Assembly: GCA_020846715.1 (NCBI GenBank)
Contig: JADLDK010000044.1
Span: 1-64,000, forward strand
Direction: 5' to 3'
From: Armatimonadota bacterium
GTDB taxonomy: Bacteria; Armatimonadota; UBA5829; DSUL01
DNA length: 64,000 nucleotides
The position numbers and the translations under genes are program-made. Shown piece by piece: positions 34,074 to 43,550 of the stretch (the first letter of the stretch is position 1; every line of letters begins with the position of its first letter). Under the pieces are notes generated by a model. It made no database searches. It had not been told where the DNA came from and was given only the letters and a program-made list of their open reading frames with translations.

Positions 34074-34148
34074 AGCGATAGCAAGGCACAGCAATTCAGT
34101 TAGCAGGATGATGGCACAATACTGTTTGATTTTGAAAGTGGGAGAAGT

Positions 34149-35183
34149 ATGAACGGAAGAGAGCGCTTTTTTGCGCATCTGCGGGGAGAGGCGGTCGATC
34201 ATCTGCCCTGTCTGCCGATTACGATGCAGTTTGCGGCAGACCTGATCGGCGTTCCCTACAAGGAATACGCTACAGACTACAGGGCTCTGGTGCGCGGGCA
34301 GATCGCAGTGGCTGAAACATTTGGGCTTGACTACGTGAATACCATGTCCGACCCGGCTTGTGAAGCTGCAGACTGCGGAGCGAAGATTACCTTTCACCCA
34401 GATCAGCCCCCTGCGGTGAATGAGTCCGAGTCACTGCTGATGGACAAAGAGACACTCGTACACCTCAAGCAGCCAGACCCCAGCTCGACAGAGCGCATGA
34501 GCAACCGCTTGAAGGCCCTGTCTTTCTATAAGGAGCAGGTTGGCGGGCAGCTTATGATTGAAGGCTGGATTGAAGGTCCGTTAGCGGAAGCCGCTGATCT
34601 GCGTGGAATCAACAGAGTCATGCTCGACTTCCTTGACGACCCGTCATTTGTGCGTGACCTCTTCGAATTTGTCCTTGAGATGGAGCTCCGCTTTGCGAAG
34701 GCTCAGGTAGATTCCGGAGCAGAGCAGATCGGAATTGGGGATGCCGCGGCCTCTCTGGTCGGCCCCAAAATCTATAAAGAGTTCGTGTGGCCTTATCAGA
34801 AGCGAATGGTGGATGCGCTCCACGAGATGGGAGTGAGCGTTCGTCTTCACATCTGTGGCAACACCAGCAAGATACTTGAAGGAATGGGCAAGCTGGGGTG
34901 TGACATCGTAGAGCTGGATTCACTGGTGTCAATGGCCGATGCGCGCGAGACGATGGGCGCTGAGCAGATACTGCTTGGGAACATTGATCCCGTGCGCGTC
35001 GTGCGTAATACAAACCCAGATACGGTGCGCGAGGCGCTGGAAGAGAGCCACCGCGAAGCGGGCCATCGCTATATGGTGGGCGCGGGCTGCGAAGTGCCCA
35101 GGGATACACCAAAGGAGAATATGCAGGCTATCGTTGACTATGCCCGGCAACACTCGCCGGACCGCTGGGAGGAGTCCAGGTGA
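34149..35183 (+). CDS. URO-D-fold protein 4, MtaA/MtbA-like methylcobamide methyltransferase
   Basis: A 344-residue protein with the complete MtaA/MtbA zinc signature: H234-I-C236-G-N and C314 (GAGCEVPRDTPKENM), 78 residues apart as in coenzyme M methyltransferases. It is therefore the best candidate in the locus for the MT-II step, moving the methyl group from methyl-cob(III)amide on the corrinoid protein to a thiol or other zinc-activated nucleophile. A bacterium would not normally use coenzyme M, so the acceptor is open. GGGAG lies about 8 bases before the ATG. The 3' end overlaps the activator gene by 4 bases (GTGA). Confidence 0.87.
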   Translation: MNGRERFFAHLRGEAVDHLPCLPITMQFAADLIGVPYKEYATDYRALVRGQIAVAETFGLDYVNTMSDPACEAADCGAKITFHPDQPPAVNESESLLMDKETLVHLKQPDPSSTERMSNRLKALSFYKEQVGGQLMIEGWIEGPLAEAADLRGINRVMLDFLDDPSFVRDLFEFVLEMELRFAKAQVDSGAEQIGIGDAAASLVGPKIYKEFVWPYQKRMVDALHEMGVSVRLHICGNTSKILEGMGKLGCDIVELDSLVSMADARETMGAEQILLGNIDPVRVVRNTNPDTVREALEESHREAGHRYMVGAGCEVPRDTPKENMQAIVDYARQHSPDRWEESR

Positions 35184-36718
35184 GCGACAAGAGGACCCAC
35201 CGTATCCGGCTTCAGCCGATCGGAGTAGAGATTGAGGCGGAGCACGGAGCGCCGCTAAGGGACTTTTTGTTTGAGCAGGGAGTTGAGTTCCCGTGCGGCG
35301 GACAGGCGCGCTGCCGTGGTTGCAGAGTGCTGGTTCACGAAGGAAACGTGACAGCGACACCTGCCCAATGCGCCAAGTTGTCTGAGGCGGAGATTGAGGC
35401 GGGATGGCGTCTGAGTTGCCAGTGCAACGTCGAAGACGACCTGGTTATAGAGCTGCGCCAGTGGGATGCCGCAATACTGGCAAATGATACAGCATTCACG
35501 TTTACACCGCAGGATGGTCTTGGAGTCGCTGTGGATATCGGCACGACCACAATGGTGGCGCAGCTTCTCGACATGAGCACGGGACACGTTCTTGGTGTGA
35601 GGACGGCGCTGAACTCGCAGGCTCGCTTTGGGGCAGATATTATGAGCCGGGTTCACTACTCGGTAGCGGGCGGCGGACAGGAGCAGCTTACAACGTCCGT
35701 CCGGGTGCAAATAAGCGGGCTTATTCAGGGGCTGCTGACTAAAGCGGAAGTGGAAGACACAGATCTTCGCCGCGTTGTCCTGGTCGGCAACAGCGTGATG
35801 CACCACCTCTTCTGTGGCATTGATCTCGAGCCACTCTCTCACGTGCCCTTCGAGCCTGTGGACGACGGACTTCAGACATTCAGCGGACGCGACCTGGGCT
35901 GGAAAATCGCTCAAGACACCAAGGTGGAGTTTTTGCCTTGTCTGGGTGGATTTGTTGGCAGCGATATACTGGCGGGCATTCTGGCTACGGGCGTAGCTGA
36001 CAGCTCAAAGCTCGTGGGCCTCGTGGATATAGGCACAAATGGCGAAATCGTGTTTGGAACGCGGGACCGCCTGATCTGCGCATCCGCGGCCGCGGGGCCG
36101 GCGTTCGAAGGCGCTCTCATCTCAGTAGGCATGCGGGCGGCGTCCGGAGCTATCTGGCGCGTATCGAGCAATGGGCACGGCATGCAATGCGAAGTGCTTG
36201 GCGACGAGGAAGCTCGCGGGATATGTGGCAGCGGTCTGGTGGACGCAGTGGCTGTCGGTCTGGATGTTGGGCGGGTGCTCCCTTCTGGTCGGCTCGCGGA
36301 CGGAAGCAGCACCCTTGGTCTCACTGAACACGTAGCGCTAACGCAGACGGACATTCGCCAGCTTCAGCTTGCAAAGGGCGCAATTGCTGCTGGAATCAGG
36401 ATTGTCCTGAAGGATCTCGGGGCGGATCTGTCAGACGTCGAGCAGATCTTTCTTGCTGGGGCTTTTGGCAACTATGTGAGTCACCAAAGCGCGCGGCGCA
36501 TTGGTCTGGTCAACTTCCCTGATGAGAAGATTGAAGCCTCTGGTAACACAGCTCTTCTCGGCGCCAAACTGGCGCTGTTCAATCAGGGTGACAACAGCTA
36601 TTCAGAAATCCTGAACAAGATTGAACATATCACGCTCAGCAGCGATATGGAGTTTCAGGAGATCTATGTGGATGAGATGAGCTTTCCGTCAGACGCAGTT
36701 GAACGTGCGACGACGTAG
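35180..36718 (+). CDS. RACo/RamA-like corrinoid activation protein ([2Fe-2S] + ASKHA ATPase)
   Basis: A 512-residue reductive activator that returns cob(II)alamin to cob(I)alamin at the cost of ATP. The N-terminal ferredoxin domain has C39, C45, C48 and C80 (CGGQARCRGC and LSCQC), a plant-type [2Fe-2S] arrangement. After a linker, the DUF4445/ASKHA domain begins VAVDIGTTTMVAQLLD and contains LVGNSVMHHLFCGID, LVDIGTNGEIVFG, ICGSGLVDAVA and IFLAGAFGNYVS. GTG start within the upstream stop. Its presence shows that the neighbouring corrinoid protein is used in the cob(I)alamin redox cycle. Confidence 0.92.
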   Translation: MSDKRTHRIRLQPIGVEIEAEHGAPLRDFLFEQGVEFPCGGQARCRGCRVLVHEGNVTATPAQCAKLSEAEIEAGWRLSCQCNVEDDLVIELRQWDAAILANDTAFTFTPQDGLGVAVDIGTTTMVAQLLDMSTGHVLGVRTALNSQARFGADIMSRVHYSVAGGGQEQLTTSVRVQISGLIQGLLTKAEVEDTDLRRVVLVGNSVMHHLFCGIDLEPLSHVPFEPVDDGLQTFSGRDLGWKIAQDTKVEFLPCLGGFVGSDILAGILATGVADSSKLVGLVDIGTNGEIVFGTRDRLICASAAAGPAFEGALISVGMRAASGAIWRVSSNGHGMQCEVLGDEEARGICGSGLVDAVAVGLDVGRVLPSGRLADGSSTLGLTEHVALTQTDIRQLQLAKGAIAAGIRIVLKDLGADLSDVEQIFLAGAFGNYVSHQSARRIGLVNFPDEKIEASGNTALLGAKLALFNQGDNSYSEILNKIEHITLSSDMEFQEIYVDEMSFPSDAVERATT

Positions 36719-36915
36719 CGCGGGCATGCCGTCTTCAACAGGGGTCTGTGTGTCACTGGCGACGAGGCTCCACCTCCACTGATCCACTTTCAAAGCCCCG
36801 CCGTTGCCTTGCTGGCGTGCCAATGCCGATGACACGTGCGTCGCATTGCGGAGAAGGGTTCAGGCGAGAGGCGGGTGAACACAGTACCACTCCACCGCAA
36901 CGAGGGTAGACTGCA

Positions 36916-39900
36916 ATGATCGCTTTCAGTGCTTTTGGCCGCGCTGCTATCGAAGCTTTGGGACGCGCGATCAGCGCCGCTAAGACCCAGCAGGCTCTGG
37001 CCCCGGTTACAGTAGTCGTTGACAGCCCAACCCCGGGACTTCACCTGCGACGTACGCTGCCGCTGATCATGCGCTCATGCGGACAGAATCACAACGGGCT
37101 TCTCAACGTTCGATTTATGGCGCTTGCTCGCGTCGCAGAGCTTCTCAGCGCTACAGAACTGGGCCGGAAGGGCTTGCGGCCGGCTTCCAGAGCAATGAAA
37201 GCCGAGTTAGTCAGGCGCTGTCTCGCTGAGCGTCCAGGTGTTTTCGAGCCCGTGCGCTCCCACCCCTCTACTGTTCAGTCTCTGCTTGCGGTTTTTCCTC
37301 ATCTGCGACAGGCGCTGGAATCCACAACAAAGCATCTGAGCAACGCCAGCCCGCGCGCAGCAAGCGTGGTATCTCTGTTTCACGCTTATCACAATTCTCT
37401 AAGAGAACTTCAGTTGTATGACTCCGTGGACGTACTGGAAATCGCCACGCGCGCTGTAGACGCCGGCAGCGCTGCTTTGACCGACATTGGGCACGTCATT
37501 GTCTACCTTCCGCCAAAGCTGAACGGAGCGCAGACCGAACTGCTTAAGAAGCTGCAGGAGCGAGAGCAGCTTTCGATGATTCTGGGGTTAACGGGCGACC
37601 AGGAGGCGGATGCTGAGGCTCTTGAGCTGGGCGCGGCATTCGGCACAAGCCCGCCAGCGCCTCAGACATACCGCCCACCATGTCCAGATCTGCTAGTTGT
37701 CGCTCAGGATTCAGAGGAAGAGATTCGCGAGGTCATGCGCCAGGTCATGGCACGCGCTCACAGCGGTGTTCCACTCTACCGGATTGGCGTAGTGTTCCGC
37801 CAGGCAGAGCCTTATGCCCAGGCGATAATTGAAGCTGTCACCAGTGCCGGGATACCGTGTAATGGACACTCGACGCGTCGGCTTTCGGAGAGCTTCGCTG
37901 GCAGAGTTCTCCTTGGCGCGCTCAGGCTGGAAGGAAGCCGCTGGAGAAGACACGATGTTATGGACTGGCTTACGTGCGCTCCAATCAGAAATCCGCAAGG
38001 CGACGTGATCGAAGCTGCGGCCTGGGAGAGACTGGCGCGGTTGGCGGGTGTTGTTCAGACGAAGGAAGCGTGGGAGCAAAAACTCACGGCATACACCAGG
38101 CTCATGCGCGCAAAGAGCGAGCGAGCTTCTCCGGAGGACGACTCTCTGACGGACTACGCTCGCCAGGCGACGTACGCAGATACGCTCTTGAGGTTTGTCA
38201 GGAATCTGTTTGAAAATCTGGCCATGCGGCCGCAAGATCGCTGGACTGGCTACGTGTCCGTTTCGAAGCAGATATTGAAAGACTACCTTTGCGCGGAGCA
38301 ACACGCAGGCGACGACTGGACCGAATCAGAGAAAAGCGCTCTTGAGCAGACGCTGAAAGCGCTGGACGGACTGGAAGAACTCGAGGCGCTCGGCGATGGC
38401 GAAGTCAGTCTCGAGACTTTCACGCAGGCTCTGGAACAGCAGCTCTCTGGCAGCTCTTCTTCAGAAGGAAAGTACGGGCACGGACTTTTTATCGGCACTC
38501 TATCCGAAGCGGCGAGGATGGATTTTGATTGCGTATTCATTGTTGGGATGACAGAAGGAAGCGTGCCAGTCCTGTCCCCGGACAACCCCCTGATACCGGA
38601 GCACGAACGAAAGGAAGGCGATGGGCTCGAGTCACTGGCCACAACGATCGCCCAGGAGCGAAGAGAATATCTGGGCGCGTTAGCAGCCGGCGCAGAGCAA
38701 GTCTTGCTCACTCCGCGCGTAGATCAGGGGGCGGGACGCGAAAACCTGCCATCCCGGTGGTTCCTGGACGCAGCCAGCGAGCATGCGCAAGAGACTGTCA
38801 CCAGCAGAGATCTCGAGGCTCTGATAGAAGAGCCGTGGTTCAAGAGGCTGCCCAGCTTTGAGGGATCACTGCTTCGAGAGCCTCCTTCCACAGTTCAGGA
38901 CTTTGATCTCCGGAGTATATTGCGTCACCTGCGCTCGTGGCAGGAGTGTGAGACACATTTTCTCGCAACGGATCTGGAATTGGCTGCCGGTTTTGACTGT
39001 GAAGTGAGCCGACCCGGTGCGTCCTTCACGAAGTGGGATGGTAGACTCACGCTTGACGAGAATCGGCCGCAACCAATAGAGGGTGTGCTGTCTGCCACAA
39101 CTCTGGAGCGATATGCTCGGTGTCCATTTCAGTTCTTCTTACAAGACATCTTGCACGTGGAGGAAACAGCCACGCCTGAGGAGATTGATATTATCGATCC
39201 GCTGGTGCGCGGGACGATCTACCACACAGCCCTGCAGAGATTCTTCTCCTCCAATACTGGCCGGGGATGTGATGATCCGTGGAGTGAGACAGACAAGGCG
39301 CAAATGCGCTCTATCGTTGAACAGCTTCTGGATCAGACTGAAACAGATGGCGTCGTTTCCACAGGACCGCAGTGGACCTGGATGCGCGAGCAGATCAGCG
39401 AGGACCTGATGCGCGCGTTGGATCTGGACTCAGAGTACCGTAAATCCGAACGCATGGCACCCTGGAAGTTCGAGCATTCGTTCGGCAGAGATGGATCAAT
39501 CACAATACAGCTCGATGATGGAGCTTTGAAACTGCAAGGCCGCATCGACCGAATTGACCGCCGCGAGGACAATGGTCACCTGCACATAATCGACTATAAA
39601 TCTGGAAGCGGGCAGCAAAAGAGGACACTGTGCGAGGACCTTGACCAGGGACGCTTACTACAGGTTGCGCTGTACGCCCGCGTTCTGGCAGACATTTTCA
39701 ATGTGGACGCAGAGGGCGAGTACTGGTATCTGCGCAATGACGCGAATGTCAAACGAGTGCGCATACCGGCCACGCCGGAGACACAGACCCTTCTTATGGA
39801 CATTCTGCGTGTCGTCAGTGCCGGCATGGACAACGGAATTTTCATTTCCAATCCCGGCGCACCAGATCAAGGCAGCTATGTGAACTGTGCCAACTGCGCC

Positions 39901-40023
39901 TTCAACCGCGTATGTCCATCGGAGCGCAGGCGTCTTTGGCAACGAAAGAAATCGGACGAAGCGGTCAAAGACTACGCGAACATCGCTGAGCCAGCTGTTG
40001 ACGAAGTGGACGGTGAACAATGA
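36916..40023 (+). CDS. addB: AddB-like PD-(D/E)XK nuclease/helicase-fold subunit
   Basis: A 1035-residue subunit of a RecBCD/AddAB-type double-strand-break processing enzyme. The N-terminal UvrD-like half has no Walker A; the position reads VTVVVDSPTPGLHLRRTLPL, so it is probably an inactive, Chi-scanning type domain as in other AddB-like proteins. The C-terminal nuclease has LQGRIDRIDR and IIDYKSG (D893, K895). Cysteines in YARCPFQFFL and NCANCAFNRVC fit the AddB 4Fe-4S staple around the nuclease. The stop overlaps addA by 4 bases (ATGA). About 200 bases upstream separate it from the corrinoid operon. Confidence 0.88.
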   Translation: MIAFSAFGRAAIEALGRAISAAKTQQALAPVTVVVDSPTPGLHLRRTLPLIMRSCGQNHNGLLNVRFMALARVAELLSATELGRKGLRPASRAMKAELVRRCLAERPGVFEPVRSHPSTVQSLLAVFPHLRQALESTTKHLSNASPRAASVVSLFHAYHNSLRELQLYDSVDVLEIATRAVDAGSAALTDIGHVIVYLPPKLNGAQTELLKKLQEREQLSMILGLTGDQEADAEALELGAAFGTSPPAPQTYRPPCPDLLVVAQDSEEEIREVMRQVMARAHSGVPLYRIGVVFRQAEPYAQAIIEAVTSAGIPCNGHSTRRLSESFAGRVLLGALRLEGSRWRRHDVMDWLTCAPIRNPQGDVIEAAAWERLARLAGVVQTKEAWEQKLTAYTRLMRAKSERASPEDDSLTDYARQATYADTLLRFVRNLFENLAMRPQDRWTGYVSVSKQILKDYLCAEQHAGDDWTESEKSALEQTLKALDGLEELEALGDGEVSLETFTQALEQQLSGSSSSEGKYGHGLFIGTLSEAARMDFDCVFIVGMTEGSVPVLSPDNPLIPEHERKEGDGLESLATTIAQERREYLGALAAGAEQVLLTPRVDQGAGRENLPSRWFLDAASEHAQETVTSRDLEALIEEPWFKRLPSFEGSLLREPPSTVQDFDLRSILRHLRSWQECETHFLATDLELAAGFDCEVSRPGASFTKWDGRLTLDENRPQPIEGVLSATTLERYARCPFQFFLQDILHVEETATPEEIDIIDPLVRGTIYHTALQRFFSSNTGRGCDDPWSETDKAQMRSIVEQLLDQTETDGVVSTGPQWTWMREQISEDLMRALDLDSEYRKSERMAPWKFEHSFGRDGSITIQLDDGALKLQGRIDRIDRREDNGHLHIIDYKSGSGQQKRTLCEDLDQGRLLQVALYARVLADIFNVDAEGEYWYLRNDANVKRVRIPATPETQTLLMDILRVVSAGMDNGIFISNPGAPDQGSYVNCANCAFNRVCPSERRRLWQRKKSDEAVKDYANIAEPAVDEVDGEQ

Positions 40024-43000
40024 ACTCCTGGACACCGCCACCAGATCAACAACAGCGTGATACCGTTGAGACACAGCTTGACGCGACACTGTTTGTGGAA
40101 GCGGGAGCTGGAACAGGAAAAACGACAGCTTTGGTGAAGCGTATAGTCGCGCTCATCTCCTCAGGCACCCCCGTGAACGAAATTGCTGCGACCACCTTCA
40201 CGGAGAAGGCCGCCGCTGAGATGAAGGAGCGCGTGCGCAACGAACTTGCAAGGCGCGCTGAAGACCAGGACTCCTCCGAGGATATCCGGCGGAGATGTTT
40301 TGTTGCCGCTCAGGACCTGGACTCCGCGGTTATAGAGACTCTGCACGGGTTCGCCCGGCGCATTCTCGCGCTGTACCCTTTGGAGGCCGGGCTGCCTCCC
40401 GGCTTTGAGATTCTGGATGAAATCCAGGGGCAGATTGCTTTTGAAGACCAGTGGAGTCTGATACTGGAGGAGATGCTGGCGGACGAGGCCTTGCAGGAGG
40501 CTCTACAGAGAAGTCTGCGCTTAGGGCTAAGAGTCAAGCTTCTGAAAGAGCTTGCGTTACGATTTCATCAGAACTGGGACAGAATCAGTGAGCATTCGTT
40601 AGACCGCCATCCTGACCTCTCAGAGCTTTTCGATCGGTTTGAGAAATGTCTCGACTCTGTGTGTGCTCTTCTCAAGTATTGCACGGAACCAGAAGACAGA
40701 CTCGCAAAGGAGATCGAGAAGCAGAATGCCTTGCGTCGAGAGTTTCGCTCTCACAGCGAAGTCTGGCCAAAGCTAAAGATTCTGTTGAACTATCGGCGAC
40801 CCGCTTTGAACGCTGGTTCGCAAAAGAATTGGAAAATTGAGAAAGCGCAGATAAAAGAAGAGTGCGAAAACGCGGAGGCGCAGGCAACGGAACTTCAAGA
40901 GCAGGCTCGGATGGGGATTGCCGCGCCACTTGTGAAATACCTGCTTCGCAAGACGCTTGATTACGCCGATCAGCGCAAATGTTCCGGGCGGCTTGAGTTT
41001 CACGACTTGCTGGTTCTTGCCGTCCGCCTCCTGCGAGAGAATTCTGAAGTGCGCCAGGCCCTTCACCACCGGTGGAGTTGTCTGTTGATTGATGAGTATC
41101 AGGATACAGATCCGCTCCAGATTGAAATCGCCAGTCTTATCACTCACGACCCGCGCACCCCTCTTTCTTCGGAATGGCACTGGACTCAGGCGCAGGTTCC
41201 CGCCGGAAGGCTTCTGTTTGTCGGCGATCCCAAGCAGTCGATCTATCGCTTCCGCAGGGCAGATGTTGGGCTCTTTCACCGTACGCAGGAGACAGTCGGT
41301 AGCGGGTGTCTCGAGTTGACGACAAATTTCCGTTCGCACGAACACATCATCCACTGGGTGAACAGTGTGTTCAAGCGTGTGCTTGGCGAAGGCCAGGATA
41401 ATGAGTATTCGCCGCTGCAACCAGGACGCGCAGACAACCTGCCCGGATCGGGCCAGATATATCTGCTCGGAACAGAGATGGACTCCTCGGCCGATAAGAT
41501 CCGCGAGTATGAGGCGGAGGATGTAGTCAGAGTTATTAGCCAGGCCATGTCGGATAAGTGGCCTGTTGCGGTAACTGACGAGGCAGGTGAGTGGGCGCTC
41601 CGCGATCCGAGACTATCTGATGTCGCCATCCTCCTGCCCACCAGAACCTCCCTTCCAACGCTGGAAGCAGCGCTGCAGAACGCTGATCTGCCGTATCGCC
41701 TGGAAAGCCAGAGTCTTGTGTACAACTCCTCTGAGGTCCGGGAGTGTCTCGCTATTCTGCGCGCAGTTGACGATCCGTCCGACCAGGTCAGTCTTATAGC
41801 CGCGCTGCGCGCTTCCGCGCTCGCTTGCACAGATCAGGATCTCTGGGAGTTCAAATCCCAGGGCGGACAGTGGGACTTCTTACGAACTCAGTCGCCACCG
41901 GTTATTGATCTGAAGGTGGCTAAGGCGATGGCGACGCTGGCCAAATACCACCATATGCGCCTTGGAATGACCCCCAGCGCCTTGTTGACCACAATTGTTC
42001 GTGACCTCCGTATGATGGAGCTGGCGAGCGCTCGCCGACGTCCACGCGAGAGCTGGCGTCGAATTCGATTCTTGATCGAGCGTGCGCAGACATTCGTTGC
42101 GGCTACAGGTGGGACACTGAGGCAGTTTCTCAGATGGTGTGAGCTTCAGGCTGACAGCGACGCTCGCGTGAGTGAGAGTATTCTCCCGGAGACAGATGAC
42201 GACGCAGTGCGCGTCCTGACTATTCATGCGGCGAAAGGTCTGGAGTTTCCTATTGTTATTCTGAGTGGGATGAGCGCGGGGTCCAGAAAGGCAGACTCTG
42301 TGCGGGTACTGTGGGACGAAGAAAACCAACTCGGGCTGAAGTTTGGATCAAAAAGCGCCCAGACATGTTTTCGCACGGCTGGTATGGCAGAGTTGGAGAG
42401 AGAGGACGCCGAGCAGGATGAAGCGGAGAAAAATCGCTTGCTCTACGTGGCGGCCACCCGCGCCCGAGACCATCTCGCTGTCAGCCTCTATCACAAGAAA
42501 TCCACGGACACCGCCGGTCTTGGAAAGCGGCTTTATGATGCGTGCGAAGATCGCGAAGAACGAAGGCTGCCTGCAGTCGTTGCTCTCACACCGCCTGTCC
42601 CGAAACTGCCAAGTGAGACACCGGTAGACAGCATCGAAGAGCGAAGTAAATGGATTGAAGAGCGCGCCAGACTTCTGGAGATGCGATCAAGCATGAGACT
42701 TTGCGCAGCCACAACCGTCGCGCGAGAGATGTCCACCACGACTGAATTTTCAGAAGAGGATACCGAGCCAAACATCGAGAGTGCGTTTACACTCGGAAGC
42801 CACAGGCGTTCCGGAACCACTACAGGCCGCGCCGTGCATGCGGTGTTGCAGAGTATCAATCTAACAGATCCCGCAGGTCTTGTGGGCACAGCGGAGGCCC
42901 AGGCGCGAGCAGAGGGACTTACCAGCCCGGACGACATTCGCCGAGTCCGCGCGCTCACTCAGAAGGCGCTCGCCTCCGACAGCGTGCAGGCAGCAATCAG

Positions 43001-43385
43001 GGGTGAGGGCGGATACTGGCGTGAGGTTTTTGTCTCAGCGGAGGTGGAAGGAACGCTACTGGAAGGGTTCATTGACCTGCTCTACCAGACTCCCGACGGG
43101 GCCTACCACATTGTTGACTACAAGACTGATACAGCAGCTCATCTGTCTGAAGAGGAGCTCCTCCAGCGCTACGCCCCACAGGGATGCAGCTATGCTCTTG
43201 CGTTTGAAGCCTGTATGGGCTGCGTGGTCTCGGACGTCGTGTTTCTGTTCTTGAGTCACTCTCCCGCGCTGGAAATGCCGGTGAGCAATCTGGAACAAGG
43301 CAAGGAACGCGTGCGCGCTTATCTCAGAGATCGCAACCTCCGCGACCACAGCAGCTCTTCAGGTTTTCCAGGCGCTGCCGTGTGA
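40020..43385 (+). CDS. addA: AddA-like UvrD helicase/nuclease
   Basis: A 1121-residue SF1A helicase with C-terminal nuclease, the motor of the end-resection complex. Walker A is AGAGTGKT (K34), Walker B LLIDEYQDTDPLQ, motif III FVGDPKQSIYRFRRAD, motif IV TNFRSHEHI, motif V TIHAAKGLEFPIVILSGM and motif VI LLYVAATRARDHL. The nuclease domain near residue 1030 carries FIDLLYQTPDGAYHIVDYKTD (shown in parts: FIDLLYQTPDG, HIVDYKTD). Coupled to addB. The order addB-addA is the same as in Bacillus. Confidence 0.92.
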   Translation: MNSWTPPPDQQQRDTVETQLDATLFVEAGAGTGKTTALVKRIVALISSGTPVNEIAATTFTEKAAAEMKERVRNELARRAEDQDSSEDIRRRCFVAAQDLDSAVIETLHGFARRILALYPLEAGLPPGFEILDEIQGQIAFEDQWSLILEEMLADEALQEALQRSLRLGLRVKLLKELALRFHQNWDRISEHSLDRHPDLSELFDRFEKCLDSVCALLKYCTEPEDRLAKEIEKQNALRREFRSHSEVWPKLKILLNYRRPALNAGSQKNWKIEKAQIKEECENAEAQATELQEQARMGIAAPLVKYLLRKTLDYADQRKCSGRLEFHDLLVLAVRLLRENSEVRQALHHRWSCLLIDEYQDTDPLQIEIASLITHDPRTPLSSEWHWTQAQVPAGRLLFVGDPKQSIYRFRRADVGLFHRTQETVGSGCLELTTNFRSHEHIIHWVNSVFKRVLGEGQDNEYSPLQPGRADNLPGSGQIYLLGTEMDSSADKIREYEAEDVVRVISQAMSDKWPVAVTDEAGEWALRDPRLSDVAILLPTRTSLPTLEAALQNADLPYRLESQSLVYNSSEVRECLAILRAVDDPSDQVSLIAALRASALACTDQDLWEFKSQGGQWDFLRTQSPPVIDLKVAKAMATLAKYHHMRLGMTPSALLTTIVRDLRMMELASARRRPRESWRRIRFLIERAQTFVAATGGTLRQFLRWCELQADSDARVSESILPETDDDAVRVLTIHAAKGLEFPIVILSGMSAGSRKADSVRVLWDEENQLGLKFGSKSAQTCFRTAGMAELEREDAEQDEAEKNRLLYVAATRARDHLAVSLYHKKSTDTAGLGKRLYDACEDREERRLPAVVALTPPVPKLPSETPVDSIEERSKWIEERARLLEMRSSMRLCAATTVAREMSTTTEFSEEDTEPNIESAFTLGSHRRSGTTTGRAVHAVLQSINLTDPAGLVGTAEAQARAEGLTSPDDIRRVRALTQKALASDSVQAAIRGEGGYWREVFVSAEVEGTLLEGFIDLLYQTPDGAYHIVDYKTDTAAHLSEEELLQRYAPQGCSYALAFEACMGCVVSDVVFLFLSHSPALEMPVSNLEQGKERVRAYLRDRNLRDHSSSSGFPGAAV

Positions 43386-43478
43386 GTAACTGCTCAATTA
43401 CGCCGTGAGCTTGACGGGTAACATAGTCCAGGGTCCACGGCCTGATGTCAGCAGAAACACGAGAAAACCGAGCGCTTG

Positions 43479-43508
43479 TTGACAACTCTCCATGCGTTCC
43501 TTTTTACT
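43479..43508 (+). promoter_or_regulatory. Promoter of the bioY-crcB-DUF190 operon
   Basis: TTGACA (43479-43484), 18 bases, then TTTACT (43503-43508). The -35 lies in the short dyad GTTGACAAC, which could also be a regulator site; a clear BirA or BioR box was not found. Confidence 0.55.
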
Positions 43509-43550
43509 GTGCATACGCCCGCTGGCGATTCCGGGCGCAGGAAGTGGAAG

